Shown: positions 7,661 to 14,746 of the stretch, one piece after another
Position numbering within the stretch: position 1 is the stretch's first letter
Layout of the letters: each line of letters starts with the position of its first letter
Assembly (NCBI GenBank): GCA_029560455.1
Contig: JAKQKW010000361.1
Span: 1 to 27,400, forward strand
Source: Candidatus Rifleibacteriota bacterium
GTDB taxonomy: Bacteria > Riflebacteria > Ozemobacteria > Ozemobacterales > Ozemobacteraceae
DNA length: 27,400 nucleotides
Direction: 5' to 3'
Notes under the pieces: model-generated
Told to the model about the DNA's origin: nothing
Database searches by the model: none
What the model saw: only the letters and a program-made list of their open reading frames with translations
Translations under genes and position numbers: made by a program

Positions 7661-8311
7661 ATGTACAGAAATCGCAACAGACAGGGTATTACGTTTGTCG
7701 AGGTCATTCTGGCCTTTCTAATTCTTGGCGTCATTTTTCTGCCGATTTTTTTCTTTCTGACCGGCGCCGTCAAGGATACAGAAAAGTTTTACACTGAAAC
7801 TACCGCAATTTCGCGGGCCAAGTTCATCATGGACTCGATGATGTTTCAGATTCCCTGGTGGGCGATCAAAGATGGCAACCCCTGTGGTTTTACCTCTTAT
7901 AACAGCGTTTCAAAAAAGACGGTGACTGGTGTGAGTTCTTTGATCAAGAGGGCAGTGCCGAAAATGTTCGGTGATGGCTGCACCACCGGCAATCCTGAAG
8001 AATTCAAGGGCGATGGTTTGTTTGTCTGCCGCAAGGGGTTCCAGTATCGTGCCAGAGCCAAAGTTGTCGATCTCGATTATGATTCGACGTCGGCCAACCC
8101 AGTGGTGTTCAGTATTCCCATCCCAGGCTCTGCCAACCGGCACGAATTTCAGATAAATCAGCTCGTCAGCAAACGCGACGATAAATTCAACCTGATCAAA
8201 AAAATTATTGTTCAGGTTAAATGGTCGAACAGCAAAAATAAAGATCCCGATTCTGATCCGCAGGCCAGAAGCATTTTTCTGGTCGGCTTCAAATCTGACC
8301 TGGAAGGCTGA
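7661..8311 (+). CDS. Pseudopilin / minor pilin with type III signal (PilV/GspI-like)
   Basis: The 216-residue protein opens with a short basic leader and the prepilin peptidase site Gly9-Ile10 in RQGITFVEVILAFLILGVIF, with Glu14 at position +5 of the mature protein, then a 20-residue hydrophobic helix. This is the class III signal processed by PilD/GspO and N-methylated. The rest has no recognised motif; two cysteine-containing loops (NPCGF, GDGCTTG) are visible. GAGAGAA lies just upstream of the ATG. It is the first of three genes packed with a 4-base gap and then a 4-base overlap, the usual organisation of minor pilin/pseudopilin clusters (PilV-PilX-PilW or GspI-K-J). The cluster primes assembly of a type IV pilus or type II secretion pseudopilus in the inner membrane. 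Confidence 0.85.
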   Translation: MYRNRNRQGITFVEVILAFLILGVIFLPIFFFLTGAVKDTEKFYTETTAISRAKFIMDSMMFQIPWWAIKDGNPCGFTSYNSVSKKTVTGVSSLIKRAVPKMFGDGCTTGNPEEFKGDGLFVCRKGFQYRARAKVVDLDYDSTSANPVVFSIPIPGSANRHEFQINQLVSKRDDKFNLIKKIIVQVKWSNSKNKDPDSDPQARSIFLVGFKSDLEG

Positions 8312-8315
8312 GAAA

Positions 8316-8852
8316 ATGAAAGACAGGCGTGGCGTAGCTATAGTTGTTGTGCTGTTTTTCGCTTTTTCCATAGCGATCATTCTGTTTTTTATGGCCAGTT
8401 CGAACACCAACCTGGCTTATCAGAACAAGCAGACACTCTACCAGATGCAGGCATACTACCTTGCTCACTCTGGTATGCAGCATGCCAAACTGCAACTGCG
8501 GCTGTTGCCAAAAGAAACCTATGAATTTTTTGCCAAAAATGGCACCGGCAACCCTTATGCCGACATCGATTCGTCGAACTACCCGCCGACCGCGATGGGC
8601 GTTTTTGGTAAGAACAATGCCGGTTACGACCTTTTCAAGCCAAACAAGGCCCCAGACGAAAAGTTTCCCTATGGTGGCCGCTATTTTATCGAAAAGCTTG
8701 AACTGCTTGGCTCTCACGACCGTATGAAAATGGTTCAGGATGGCTACCGCGTTGCTGTCAAAGCAAGTATCGATGGCGGCCGTGGTAAGACTTTCGAAGA
8801 AGAAATCAGCGAAGAATTGATCGTGTCACGCTTTACCGGAGGTATCAAATGA
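8316..8852 (+). CDS. PilX/GspK-like minor pilin
   Basis: The ATG at 8316 is chosen because it gives a short basic N-terminus followed directly by a hydrophobic helix (MKDRRGVAIVVVLFFAFSI) and lies 4 bases after the previous stop, with GGAAGG upstream; the longer in-frame extension runs inside the preceding gene. The 178-residue product lacks Glu at +5 of the presumed mature protein, as is usual in GspK and PilX-type proteins. The following YQMQAYYLAHSGMQHAKLQL segment matches the 'QAYYLAxSG' block common to PilX/GspK N-terminal helices. It sits between two Glu5-bearing pseudopilins and overlaps the next start by 4 bases. Its role would be at the tip of the pilus or pseudopilus. Confidence 0.8.
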   Translation: MKDRRGVAIVVVLFFAFSIAIILFFMASSNTNLAYQNKQTLYQMQAYYLAHSGMQHAKLQLRLLPKETYEFFAKNGTGNPYADIDSSNYPPTAMGVFGKNNAGYDLFKPNKAPDEKFPYGGRYFIEKLELLGSHDRMKMVQDGYRVAVKASIDGGRGKTFEEEISEELIVSRFTGGIK

Positions 8853-9889
8853 AAGCTCTCCGGCATGGCGTTACACTTGTAGAAGTAATGATCGCAGTGA
8901 TTCTGCTCAGTCTGCTTTTCGGGTCGGCAAACAGTGTAATGACCTATTCGCGGCGCGAAACCGAAAAGGGTTTCTGGATTCAACAGGCAATCACGCAGTT
9001 ACGCAATACTACCCGGGCCATTTCGATGAAGATGAAACAGACCTCATACCCCTCGACTCTTATCAGGACGGCTACCGGTGACGAAAAGGTCATTTCGTTC
9101 AAAGAGAAGCGCGAGTATGATACCGGCGGCCGTCTGCGTAAACTCGAAATCAACCCCAGCGATGCCTACGAGATGCGTTCGGTGATAAGCGGTTCGGGAG
9201 TAATGATACCCTCTTTCAACGACCAGACGATCATGTATTTCCCCATTTGTGAGCCCGAGCGTGATTACAACACCGGCTACACGCCCGGCAAAATAACCTG
9301 GGTGCATCTGGTGCTGAAGCCGGCGAAAGACTACCGCTACAGTGGTCTGGGCAGCCTGCATATGATCGAACACGAAGAGGAATATGATACGCGCAGCAGC
9401 CCCGTAAATCGAGCTTTTGGCCTTAACCGCACCTTTGACAAAAGTATTCCGATCGTCAGAAGCAAAGAACTGGTTACCGACGTGCGTGAGGTTGCTGTCG
9501 ACTTTTATGATATCGATGAGATGAAGGGCGTTTATGTCACCAAATCCGGTGAGAAATCTGACGATATAATGCTTAAGCGCACGTTGATCTCACTGAATAT
9601 TGCCTGTTGCCACCCAAAAGATAAAAAGATCTGGATGAGCGACCAGTGCTCGGTTATCAACAACGTTGAACTGGTTGAACTGCCTGCTCCAGCCGCCATG
9701 GAACTGGTGAAGGTTCTTTCTACCGGCCCGGGTGGTTCGGCGCAGGTCAAGGTAAGTGGAGCAATGCAGACGGTAAGCGTCGGGAACATGCTCAATTCAT
9801 ATAAAATAAAAGACATTCTTGCTGATGCGCTGCTTCTTGTCGACCCGGCGACTGGTATTGAATCCTATCTGACCAAGCTCGACGACTGA
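8849..9889 (+). CDS. Pseudopilin with type III signal (PilW/GspJ-like)
   Basis: The 346-residue protein begins MKALRHGVTLVEVMIAVILL: Gly7-Val8 is the prepilin peptidase site and Glu12 is +5 in the mature form. The ATG overlaps the previous stop (ATGA), with GGAGG about 10 bases upstream. At 346 residues it is longer than most GspJ proteins. Its C-terminal part (SAQVKVSGAMQTVSVGNMLNSYKIKDIL) resembles the short beta-domain found in pilus-assembly GspC/PilP-type proteins, a weak similarity that I do not press. It is the last gene of the three-gene set. A T10 run (9906-9915) follows the stop, but I see no convincing stem. Confidence 0.82.
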   Translation: MKALRHGVTLVEVMIAVILLSLLFGSANSVMTYSRRETEKGFWIQQAITQLRNTTRAISMKMKQTSYPSTLIRTATGDEKVISFKEKREYDTGGRLRKLEINPSDAYEMRSVISGSGVMIPSFNDQTIMYFPICEPERDYNTGYTPGKITWVHLVLKPAKDYRYSGLGSLHMIEHEEEYDTRSSPVNRAFGLNRTFDKSIPIVRSKELVTDVREVAVDFYDIDEMKGVYVTKSGEKSDDIMLKRTLISLNIACCHPKDKKIWMSDQCSVINNVELVELPAPAAMELVKVLSTGPGGSAQVKVSGAMQTVSVGNMLNSYKIKDILADALLLVDPATGIESYLTKLDD

Positions 9890-9985
9890 GTTCGCGGCGG
9901 CTTAATTTTTTTTTTATTTTTTGCTAACTAAAACCCCCCCGGTCGAACGATAGCTATCTGGAAATCTTTTTTCCAGGGAAAGAAC

Positions 9986-10522
9986 ATGAAAGAAAAACGC
10001 TATTCGATCAGCCATGTACAGCAGATGATCAACATCAGTCCCGCCGAACTGCAGAAAATGCTGAAAAAGAATGCCCGGGTGCTGCATCTTTTTAAAGAAG
10101 AAAAAGAGAACGGCAAAAAAGAAGTCTTTCTCGATGAAGAATCGCTTCAGAAGCTGATTTTTATCAGGCAACTCGAAAGTGGTGCCAGACTCAACGAAAG
10201 CGAAGTCTGCGAAGTTATCAGGGTTCCTGAGGTAGAAAGCCTCAAAACCTGTGCCTCTACAGAAAAGCAGACCTGTGATCGCCTGATGCGCACTCTCGAG
10301 TCGGTTTCTGGAGAAGCTGAAGAGTTGAAGCGCAAACTGCATGGCCTGATGATCAAGCACGACCACCTGATCAAGCAGTTGAATGTTTCTCAGGCCAGAA
10401 ACATCACTCTCGAAAAAGAAATCGGCATTCTGCGCAATCGCGAGGCCGCTTTAATGGGCCAGTTGAGGCAGAACGCCGAAAACTTTCACGAAGAAGAACT
10501 TGAAATAAGACTGGTGAACTGA
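9986..10522 (+). CDS. MerR-like helix-turn-helix protein with coiled-coil tail
   Basis: The 178-residue protein begins with YSISHVQQMINISPAELQKML, which resembles the MerR helix-turn-helix (ysIgevAelvgvspxtLR). The wing follows (KKEVFLDEESLQKLIFIRQL), then GARLNESEVCEVI, corresponding to the 'GfsLeeI' end of MerR domains. Residues 90-170 form a long heptad-like helix rich in Glu, Leu, Lys and Arg, predicted as coiled coil. No metal- or drug-binding C-terminal domain is present. GGGAAAG precedes the ATG. It could be a DNA-binding regulator or a structural DNA-organising protein that dimerises through the coiled coil. Its place immediately after the pseudopilin genes makes it a candidate regulator of them. 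Confidence 0.65.
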   Translation: MKEKRYSISHVQQMINISPAELQKMLKKNARVLHLFKEEKENGKKEVFLDEESLQKLIFIRQLESGARLNESEVCEVIRVPEVESLKTCASTEKQTCDRLMRTLESVSGEAEELKRKLHGLMIKHDHLIKQLNVSQARNITLEKEIGILRNREAALMGQLRQNAENFHEEELEIRLVN

Positions 10523-10526
10523 TTTG

Positions 10527-11219
10527 TCAGGCTTTGGCCGGTTCTTTGCCGGCCAGTTTGTCTTTGATCTTGCGGGTCAGCAGGGTGACCGTTTCGAGAT
10601 GCGATGACGGGTCAAGTCTGGCGGCCGCTTCAGCATGCTTCTGGGCATCGTCGTATTCGCCGGTTTCAAACAGCGCGTTGGCCAGATTGAAGTGGGCCAG
10701 CGCGTAGTTTTTATCGGTTTTTACCGCTTTGCGGTACCAGATGGCGGCTTTGCCGAAACTGCGCAGGGTGGCGTAGGCAACGCCGATATTGTTCATCACT
10801 TCAACGTTCTCGGGCTTGAATTTGAGTGCCTGGCGCCAGAGCTTGATGGCAGCATACAGGCGCCCTTCATCACGGGCGATCTGACCAAGGTTGAAGTAAA
10901 TCTCTGAGTCTTCAGGAGTAAGCTTCAGAGCTTTTTTCCAGTAGACGCGGGCATAATAGAGGTTGCCCTGCAGGTAATGTGCCAGAGCGTAATTGTAAAC
11001 AAGGTCAACGTTTTCAGGGAACTTTTTCAGCGCATCATGCCAGATTTTCTTGGCTTTGCCGAGAAAGCCGGTATAAGCATAGGTATTGCCATAAAGGCGC
11101 AGAGCCAGAGCGTCATTGGGATTGGCCGCAAGGTAATCTTTCAGCAGGGGCCGGGCTTCATCATAATTGCCGTTGCTCATAATCTGCTGAATTCTGGCTA
11201 AATCGATAACTTCTCCCAT
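10527..11219 (-). CDS. TPR-repeat protein
   Basis: The 230-residue protein is made almost entirely of about six tetratricopeptide repeats, with the consensus W/Y..A....P pattern clear in LVYNYALAHYLQGNLYYARVYWKKALKLTPED and the next three units. There is no signal peptide, so it is cytoplasmic. The C-terminus is Lys/Ala-rich. AAAGGAAA lies 6-13 bases upstream of the ATG. TPR arrays act as protein-binding scaffolds; no partner can be named. It follows the permease gene by 35 bases and could be the last gene of the moeA operon or be transcribed from the extended -10 promoter at 11249-11257. The stop is 4 bases from the stop of the convergent MerR-like gene. Confidence 0.85.
   Translation of the reverse strand: MGEVIDLARIQQIMSNGNYDEARPLLKDYLAANPNDALALRLYGNTYAYTGFLGKAKKIWHDALKKFPENVDLVYNYALAHYLQGNLYYARVYWKKALKLTPEDSEIYFNLGQIARDEGRLYAAIKLWRQALKFKPENVEVMNNIGVAYATLRSFGKAAIWYRKAVKTDKNYALAHFNLANALFETGEYDDAQKHAEAAARLDPSSHLETVTLLTRKIKDKLAGKEPAKA
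10535..10555 (+). terminator. Possible weak terminator inside the 3' end of the TPR gene
   Basis: TGGCCGG (10535-10541) pairs with CCGGCCA (10549-10555) around a 7-base loop, then GTTTGTCTTTG. It lies 13 bases after the stop of the plus-strand MerR-like gene, where a terminator is needed, but the T tract is broken and the hairpin also encodes part of the TPR protein. Confidence 0.35.
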
Positions 11220-11248
11220 AGTATTTCCTTTCCGGTCGTATTTGCTTC

Positions 11249-11257
11249 AGTATATCA
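11249..11257 (-). promoter_or_regulatory. Possible extended -10 promoter of the TPR gene
   Basis: On the minus strand TGATATACT forms a TGn extended -10 (TATACT). Its TGA is also the stop codon of the upstream permease gene. The -35 region is poor. It would allow independent transcription of the TPR gene. Confidence 0.35.
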
Positions 11258-12385
11258 GAAAGTCGCACCAAAGATAAACCCACTCAATGCACTGAATAAT
11301 ACCACAAGGCCCAGAAATCCGGCTGCTTTTTTCGTGCCGACGATCGGAGCCAATGCCAGAACGCTTGGCAGACTGACTGCGGGCCCGGAGAGCAGCAGGG
11401 TCAGTGCCGGCCCCTGGTGCATGCCGAAGTCTTTCAGAGTCGAAACGATGGTAACTCCGACAATGGTGCCAAAATACATCAGGGCCCCAAGAACCGAAGC
11501 CAGAACATTGCCCTCGATATTGTTGCTGTCGAAAAACTTCATGTAATCGGTCAGGGGAAAAAGCGCTGTCAAAACACCGGCGAGAAAGATGCCGCCAAAA
11601 ACTTTCGGGAAAATCAGCACGAACAGGCTGTATGATTTTTTCAGCCAGAGAACTATTTCGCTGCGGTAAAACCACCTGACACAGATTATTGCCAGAAGAG
11701 CAATCTGCAGAGCCATCGTCAGGACTCTTGGCAGCAGCAGGCCATCATAATTGACCATGGCGCTGAATTTTAGGATCAGCGGGTCGGTAACACCTGTGGC
11801 AGTTACCATTATCAGGACCAGAACCGCAAAAAACGTGAGTAGCTGCAGATCGCTGCGGTCTGAATCTTCTTCGACAATTATCACATCAGAGGGCTCCTCT
11901 GTTTTCGCGGTTTCGCCAAAAATAAGCCGCATACCAAGGCCGATACCCATGGCACTGAGCATAACCAGAAGTCCCCGGCCAACCAGAAATTTGGTTCCGA
12001 GGAGTGTGTAGGTATAAGACAGAGCGATCAGGTTAACCGCCGGTGAAGCCATCAAAAAAGTGAATGCCGGCCCAATACCTGCTCCCTGTTGCAAAATTCC
12101 GGTAAAAATTGGTATGACACCGCATGAACAGACGGTAAGAACGCCACCAGAGAAGGCCGCGACCGGGTAAGCGATGAACGGGTTGGCGTTTGCTCCCATC
12201 AGCCTGGTAATGCGCTGCTTGTCGAGAAATATCGCTATGGCTCCGGCAATGAAAAAGGCCGGCACCATGCCTGAAATCAGGTGGGTCCCGAGAAATTTAC
12301 CCGCTTCGGCCAGCCCTGGCCAGACCCATGTATCACGCAAAGGTTCAAATAAGCCTATAAATGCATTGACCAGATTCTGCAGCAT
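11255..12385 (-). CDS. DUF318/ArsP-type permease
   Basis: The 376-residue protein has about eight to ten membrane spans and the family hallmark GGVLTVCSCGVIPIF, with Cys86 and Cys88 in a membrane-embedded CSC motif. An internal duplication is visible: GAGIGPAFTFLMASPAVNL in the first half and GMHQGPALTLLLSGPAVSL in the second. This matches the two-repeat topology of the YraQ/ArsP (DUF318) permeases. ArsP members export trivalent organoarsenicals; most others have no known substrate. An acidic cytoplasmic loop (EEDSDRSD) separates the halves. The thioredoxin-fold gene lies 14 bases upstream; this permease-thioredoxin pairing is a known recurring arrangement. It is probably part of the moeA-led operon. 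The substrate is not deducible here. Confidence 0.82.
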   Translation of the reverse strand: MLQNLVNAFIGLFEPLRDTWVWPGLAEAGKFLGTHLISGMVPAFFIAGAIAIFLDKQRITRLMGANANPFIAYPVAAFSGGVLTVCSCGVIPIFTGILQQGAGIGPAFTFLMASPAVNLIALSYTYTLLGTKFLVGRGLLVMLSAMGIGLGMRLIFGETAKTEEPSDVIIVEEDSDRSDLQLLTFFAVLVLIMVTATGVTDPLILKFSAMVNYDGLLLPRVLTMALQIALLAIICVRWFYRSEIVLWLKKSYSLFVLIFPKVFGGIFLAGVLTALFPLTDYMKFFDSNNIEGNVLASVLGALMYFGTIVGVTIVSTLKDFGMHQGPALTLLLSGPAVSLPSVLALAPIVGTKKAAGFLGLVVLFSALSGFIFGATF

Positions 12386-12399
12386 AAGTTTTTATGGCT

Positions 12400-12657
12400 T
12401 CAGGAGCCCAGTTCCTTTCTGATCCAGCCTTCAACTTTTTCTCTGATAACCGGTTTACCCATCGCGTAGATTTTTCTGCCGATGGCGACTACCGGCGTGG
12501 AAATGACGCCAAACTCTTTGACTTCGGGCGTGCCGTTAGTCAGCACCCTGAATTCAACCTGACCCGGAAATTTCTGCGAAATCTCGTTTACCAGTTGTTC
12601 GGTTTCGCTGCACGAAGCGCATTTGGTCGGGCTCTTTATGACTGTGACGATAAGCAT
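12400..12657 (-). CDS. Small thioredoxin-fold redox protein
   Basis: This 85-residue protein has a minimal thioredoxin fold: an N-terminal beta strand, then Cys13-Ala-Ser-Cys16, and the cis-Pro loop Ser53-Thr54-Pro55 (ISTPVVAIG). It has no signal peptide, so the site of action is cytoplasmic. It resembles the 'small redox-active disulfide protein' family that is frequently encoded next to DUF318 permeases, exactly as here. Its role may be to reduce or deliver a thiol-reactive substrate to, or from, the CSC permease; that is inference. The ATG is one base after the stop of the preceding gene, so translation is probably coupled. Confidence 0.82.
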   Translation of the reverse strand: MLIVTVIKSPTKCASCSETEQLVNEISQKFPGQVEFRVLTNGTPEVKEFGVISTPVVAIGRKIYAMGKPVIREKVEGWIRKELGS

Positions 12658-12658
12658 G

Positions 12659-13441
12659 TCAATTCTCCTGTTTCTGCTGATTCAGGGCTGGGAACCATTC
12701 GCGCATCAAAATATGTGAGCGAAGTGCTTCGAATGAGTTTTTAAGTTCCTGGATGATTATGTCGAGTTGTGCCGGGGAAGTTCTGCTTTCCAGCCCTTTT
12801 GTGATGTCATCGATCAGTTTTTCGGCTGCACTTATCTCGGTGGTGAACGAGCCGTTCAGCAGCGGAACGAATTCTTTCAGATTGGCATTGAGTTCAACAG
12901 TGAGTGAAGCGGCTCCGGCAAAATCAGATTTTAGAACCAGGCGTTCAAGGTTGGTGAGATTTCCTGAGGTTTTGATGAAAATCTGTTTTTCATCGCTGAC
13001 GCCGAATGCTTCAAAAAATGTGCCGATGCGCCCACTGAGTTCAAGAGTCTTGTTGTGAGCGTCAGAAAATTTATTTTCGGCTACCAGACGCCTGATATCA
13101 CCGATAAATTTTGCAGTGTTACTTGTTTTTTCGGCCCATTGCCTGTCATTTCGAGCTTCTTCAGGCGGGCTGGTCATATAGCGTTTTGAAAACTCGAGCC
13201 ATGAATCCATTACCTGCTTCATTTCGCTGTCGTAACTGGCTTTTTTCTGTTCTTTGAGGGCCGAACCAAGAACGGTAAGCGTATTGGTGAAGCTGCGGAT
13301 GGTTTTTGAAAACTCACTCGCCGGATTCTGGGCGGTGAGAAGCATTACCAGAGTGTCATCACAGGCAATTGCGGGCATAAATGCCGCTCCGGCAGCCAAA
13401 AAAGCTGCGGCGGCAATCAAGGTTCTGGCAGTGCTTTTCAT
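12659..13441 (-). CDS. Exported helical protein of unknown function
   Basis: The 260-residue protein has an Ala-rich signal peptide (MKSTARTLIAAAAFLAAGAAFMPAIA) followed by Cys27; AIAC is a poor lipobox, so it may be either a lipoprotein or a soluble periplasmic protein. The rest is predicted nearly all helical. Two segments align with each other: KTSNTAKFIGDIRRLVAENKF followed by SDAHNKTLELSG, and KTSGNLTNLERLVLKSDF followed by AGAASLTVELNA, pointing to an internal duplication. I recognise no family. It lies between moeA and the thioredoxin gene with 1-base gaps on both sides, so it belongs to that operon and may be the periplasmic partner of the permease. Confidence 0.75.
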   Translation of the reverse strand: MKSTARTLIAAAAFLAAGAAFMPAIACDDTLVMLLTAQNPASEFSKTIRSFTNTLTVLGSALKEQKKASYDSEMKQVMDSWLEFSKRYMTSPPEEARNDRQWAEKTSNTAKFIGDIRRLVAENKFSDAHNKTLELSGRIGTFFEAFGVSDEKQIFIKTSGNLTNLERLVLKSDFAGAASLTVELNANLKEFVPLLNGSFTTEISAAEKLIDDITKGLESRTSPAQLDIIIQELKNSFEALRSHILMREWFPALNQQKQEN

Positions 13442-13442
13442 A

Positions 13443-14681
13443 TCAGCCTTTCAGATAGAAACAGCGCACCTTTTCGCCTGCTTCGAGTTTTTCACTGCCG
13501 GCCGGGTGCAGAAAAATGACATCAGCGCCTGATAAACTTGTCAGCATATGGGATTCCTGAGTTGGCAAGGGTTTTACAAGGGTTCTGCCAGACTGATAAA
13601 TCAGGCTGCCCCTTTTGAAAAAATCACGTTTCTCTTTGTTTAAACTGGTTTCGGCAAGCTCAAGATCGAGAGTCAGGCGTTCGGGCGGTGCACCGAGAAC
13701 TTTTCTGATGAAAGGTCTGACGAAAAGTTCGAAGGTAACCGACGTTGAAACCTGGTTGCCTGGCAGAGCAAAGATCGCTTTTTCGTTGTAAAAGCCAAAA
13801 AACATCGGCTTGCCCGGCTTGATCTCGACACCATAAAACACAGGTTTGATCGCCAGCTCACTCAGTAATACCTTGAATGGATCATGTCTTCCCATTGATA
13901 TGCCACCGCTGGTTACAACGATGTCAGCGGCCTCAACAGCCCTGAGAAATAGATCGCGGGCACTCGTGCCCCGATCGCGGGCGATACCAAAATCGAGTAC
14001 TCTCGCACCGGCCTCTTCGGCCTGCATGATCAGCATGGTTGAATTTGAATTACGCACTTGCCACGGATGCGGCAGTTCAAATGGCATCAAAACCTCGTCA
14101 CCAGAAATTAGAATCGCGACGGTCGGCTTTTTTATGACTGTAATACTGGTCAGGCCGGCTGAGGCAATGCGCCCGGCAACATGAGGTGTAATCAATAGTG
14201 GTGATTGCAGCATCAGATCACCACGGCTCAGCTCTGATGCCTCACGCCTTACATAATTACCCGGGGTGTATTCGGAGCGAAAACTGACACTCTTGCGATC
14301 TGAGGAGGTTTGCGTATCTTCGACCCGCACCACGGTATCAGCACCAGGGGGAAGGGTTGCACCGGTGGCGATATATGCACAACGACCCTCGGGCAGCTCG
14401 CTGATGGTATGGCCGGCGTCGATTCCCGGTACAAGTGGCAGATTTACCGGGTTGTCGGAACTGGCGCCAGCCAGACTGGATGCCTTGAGACAAAAGCCGT
14501 CCATGGCAGAACAATCAGCAGCCGGCAGGTTAAGATCAGAAACCACATTCTGAGCCAGAACCCTTCCGCGTGATTCGCTGAGGCTGATGAACTCAGACCC
14601 GGTTCTGATTCTTTCTGAATTTTGCAGAACCAGATTCAGAGCGGTTTCATATTTGACCGGCTGCATTGTAATTGTATTCAT
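13443..14681 (-). CDS. moeA: Molybdopterin molybdotransferase MoeA
   Basis: MoeA inserts molybdate (or tungstate) into adenylylated molybdopterin, the last common step of molybdenum-cofactor synthesis, in the cytoplasm. The 412-residue protein has the family blocks in order: AADCSAMDGF (54-63), VPGIDAGHT, YIATGATLPPGADTVVRVEDT (103-123), LISGDEVL (191-198), TSGGISMGRHD (257-267) and ALPGNQVST (305-313; usually PGNPVS). The length is normal. No other Mo-cofactor gene (moaA-E, mogA, mobA) is in the window. The start at 14681 has no Shine-Dalgarno and lies 6 bases after a -10 box, which suggests a leaderless mRNA. It heads an operon with an exported helical protein, a thioredoxin-fold protein and a permease. 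Confidence 0.95.
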   Translation of the reverse strand: MNTITMQPVKYETALNLVLQNSERIRTGSEFISLSESRGRVLAQNVVSDLNLPAADCSAMDGFCLKASSLAGASSDNPVNLPLVPGIDAGHTISELPEGRCAYIATGATLPPGADTVVRVEDTQTSSDRKSVSFRSEYTPGNYVRREASELSRGDLMLQSPLLITPHVAGRIASAGLTSITVIKKPTVAILISGDEVLMPFELPHPWQVRNSNSTMLIMQAEEAGARVLDFGIARDRGTSARDLFLRAVEAADIVVTSGGISMGRHDPFKVLLSELAIKPVFYGVEIKPGKPMFFGFYNEKAIFALPGNQVSTSVTFELFVRPFIRKVLGAPPERLTLDLELAETSLNKEKRDFFKRGSLIYQSGRTLVKPLPTQESHMLTSLSGADVIFLHPAGSEKLEAGEKVRCFYLKG

Positions 14682-14687
14682 AACTGA

Positions 14688-14716
14688 ATTTTAGCATACC
14701 TGTGTCTGCAATTCAA
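14688..14716 (-). promoter_or_regulatory. Promoter of the moeA operon, leaderless-type
   Basis: On the minus strand TTGAAT (14716-14711) and TAAAAT (14693-14688) are 17 bases apart, and TGC directly before TAAAAT makes an extended -10. Only six bases separate the -10 box from the moeA ATG, so transcription should begin at or beside the start codon. Confidence 0.6.
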
Positions 14717-14746
14717 TACCAGGTATGACAGAGTATTATTAAGTAT

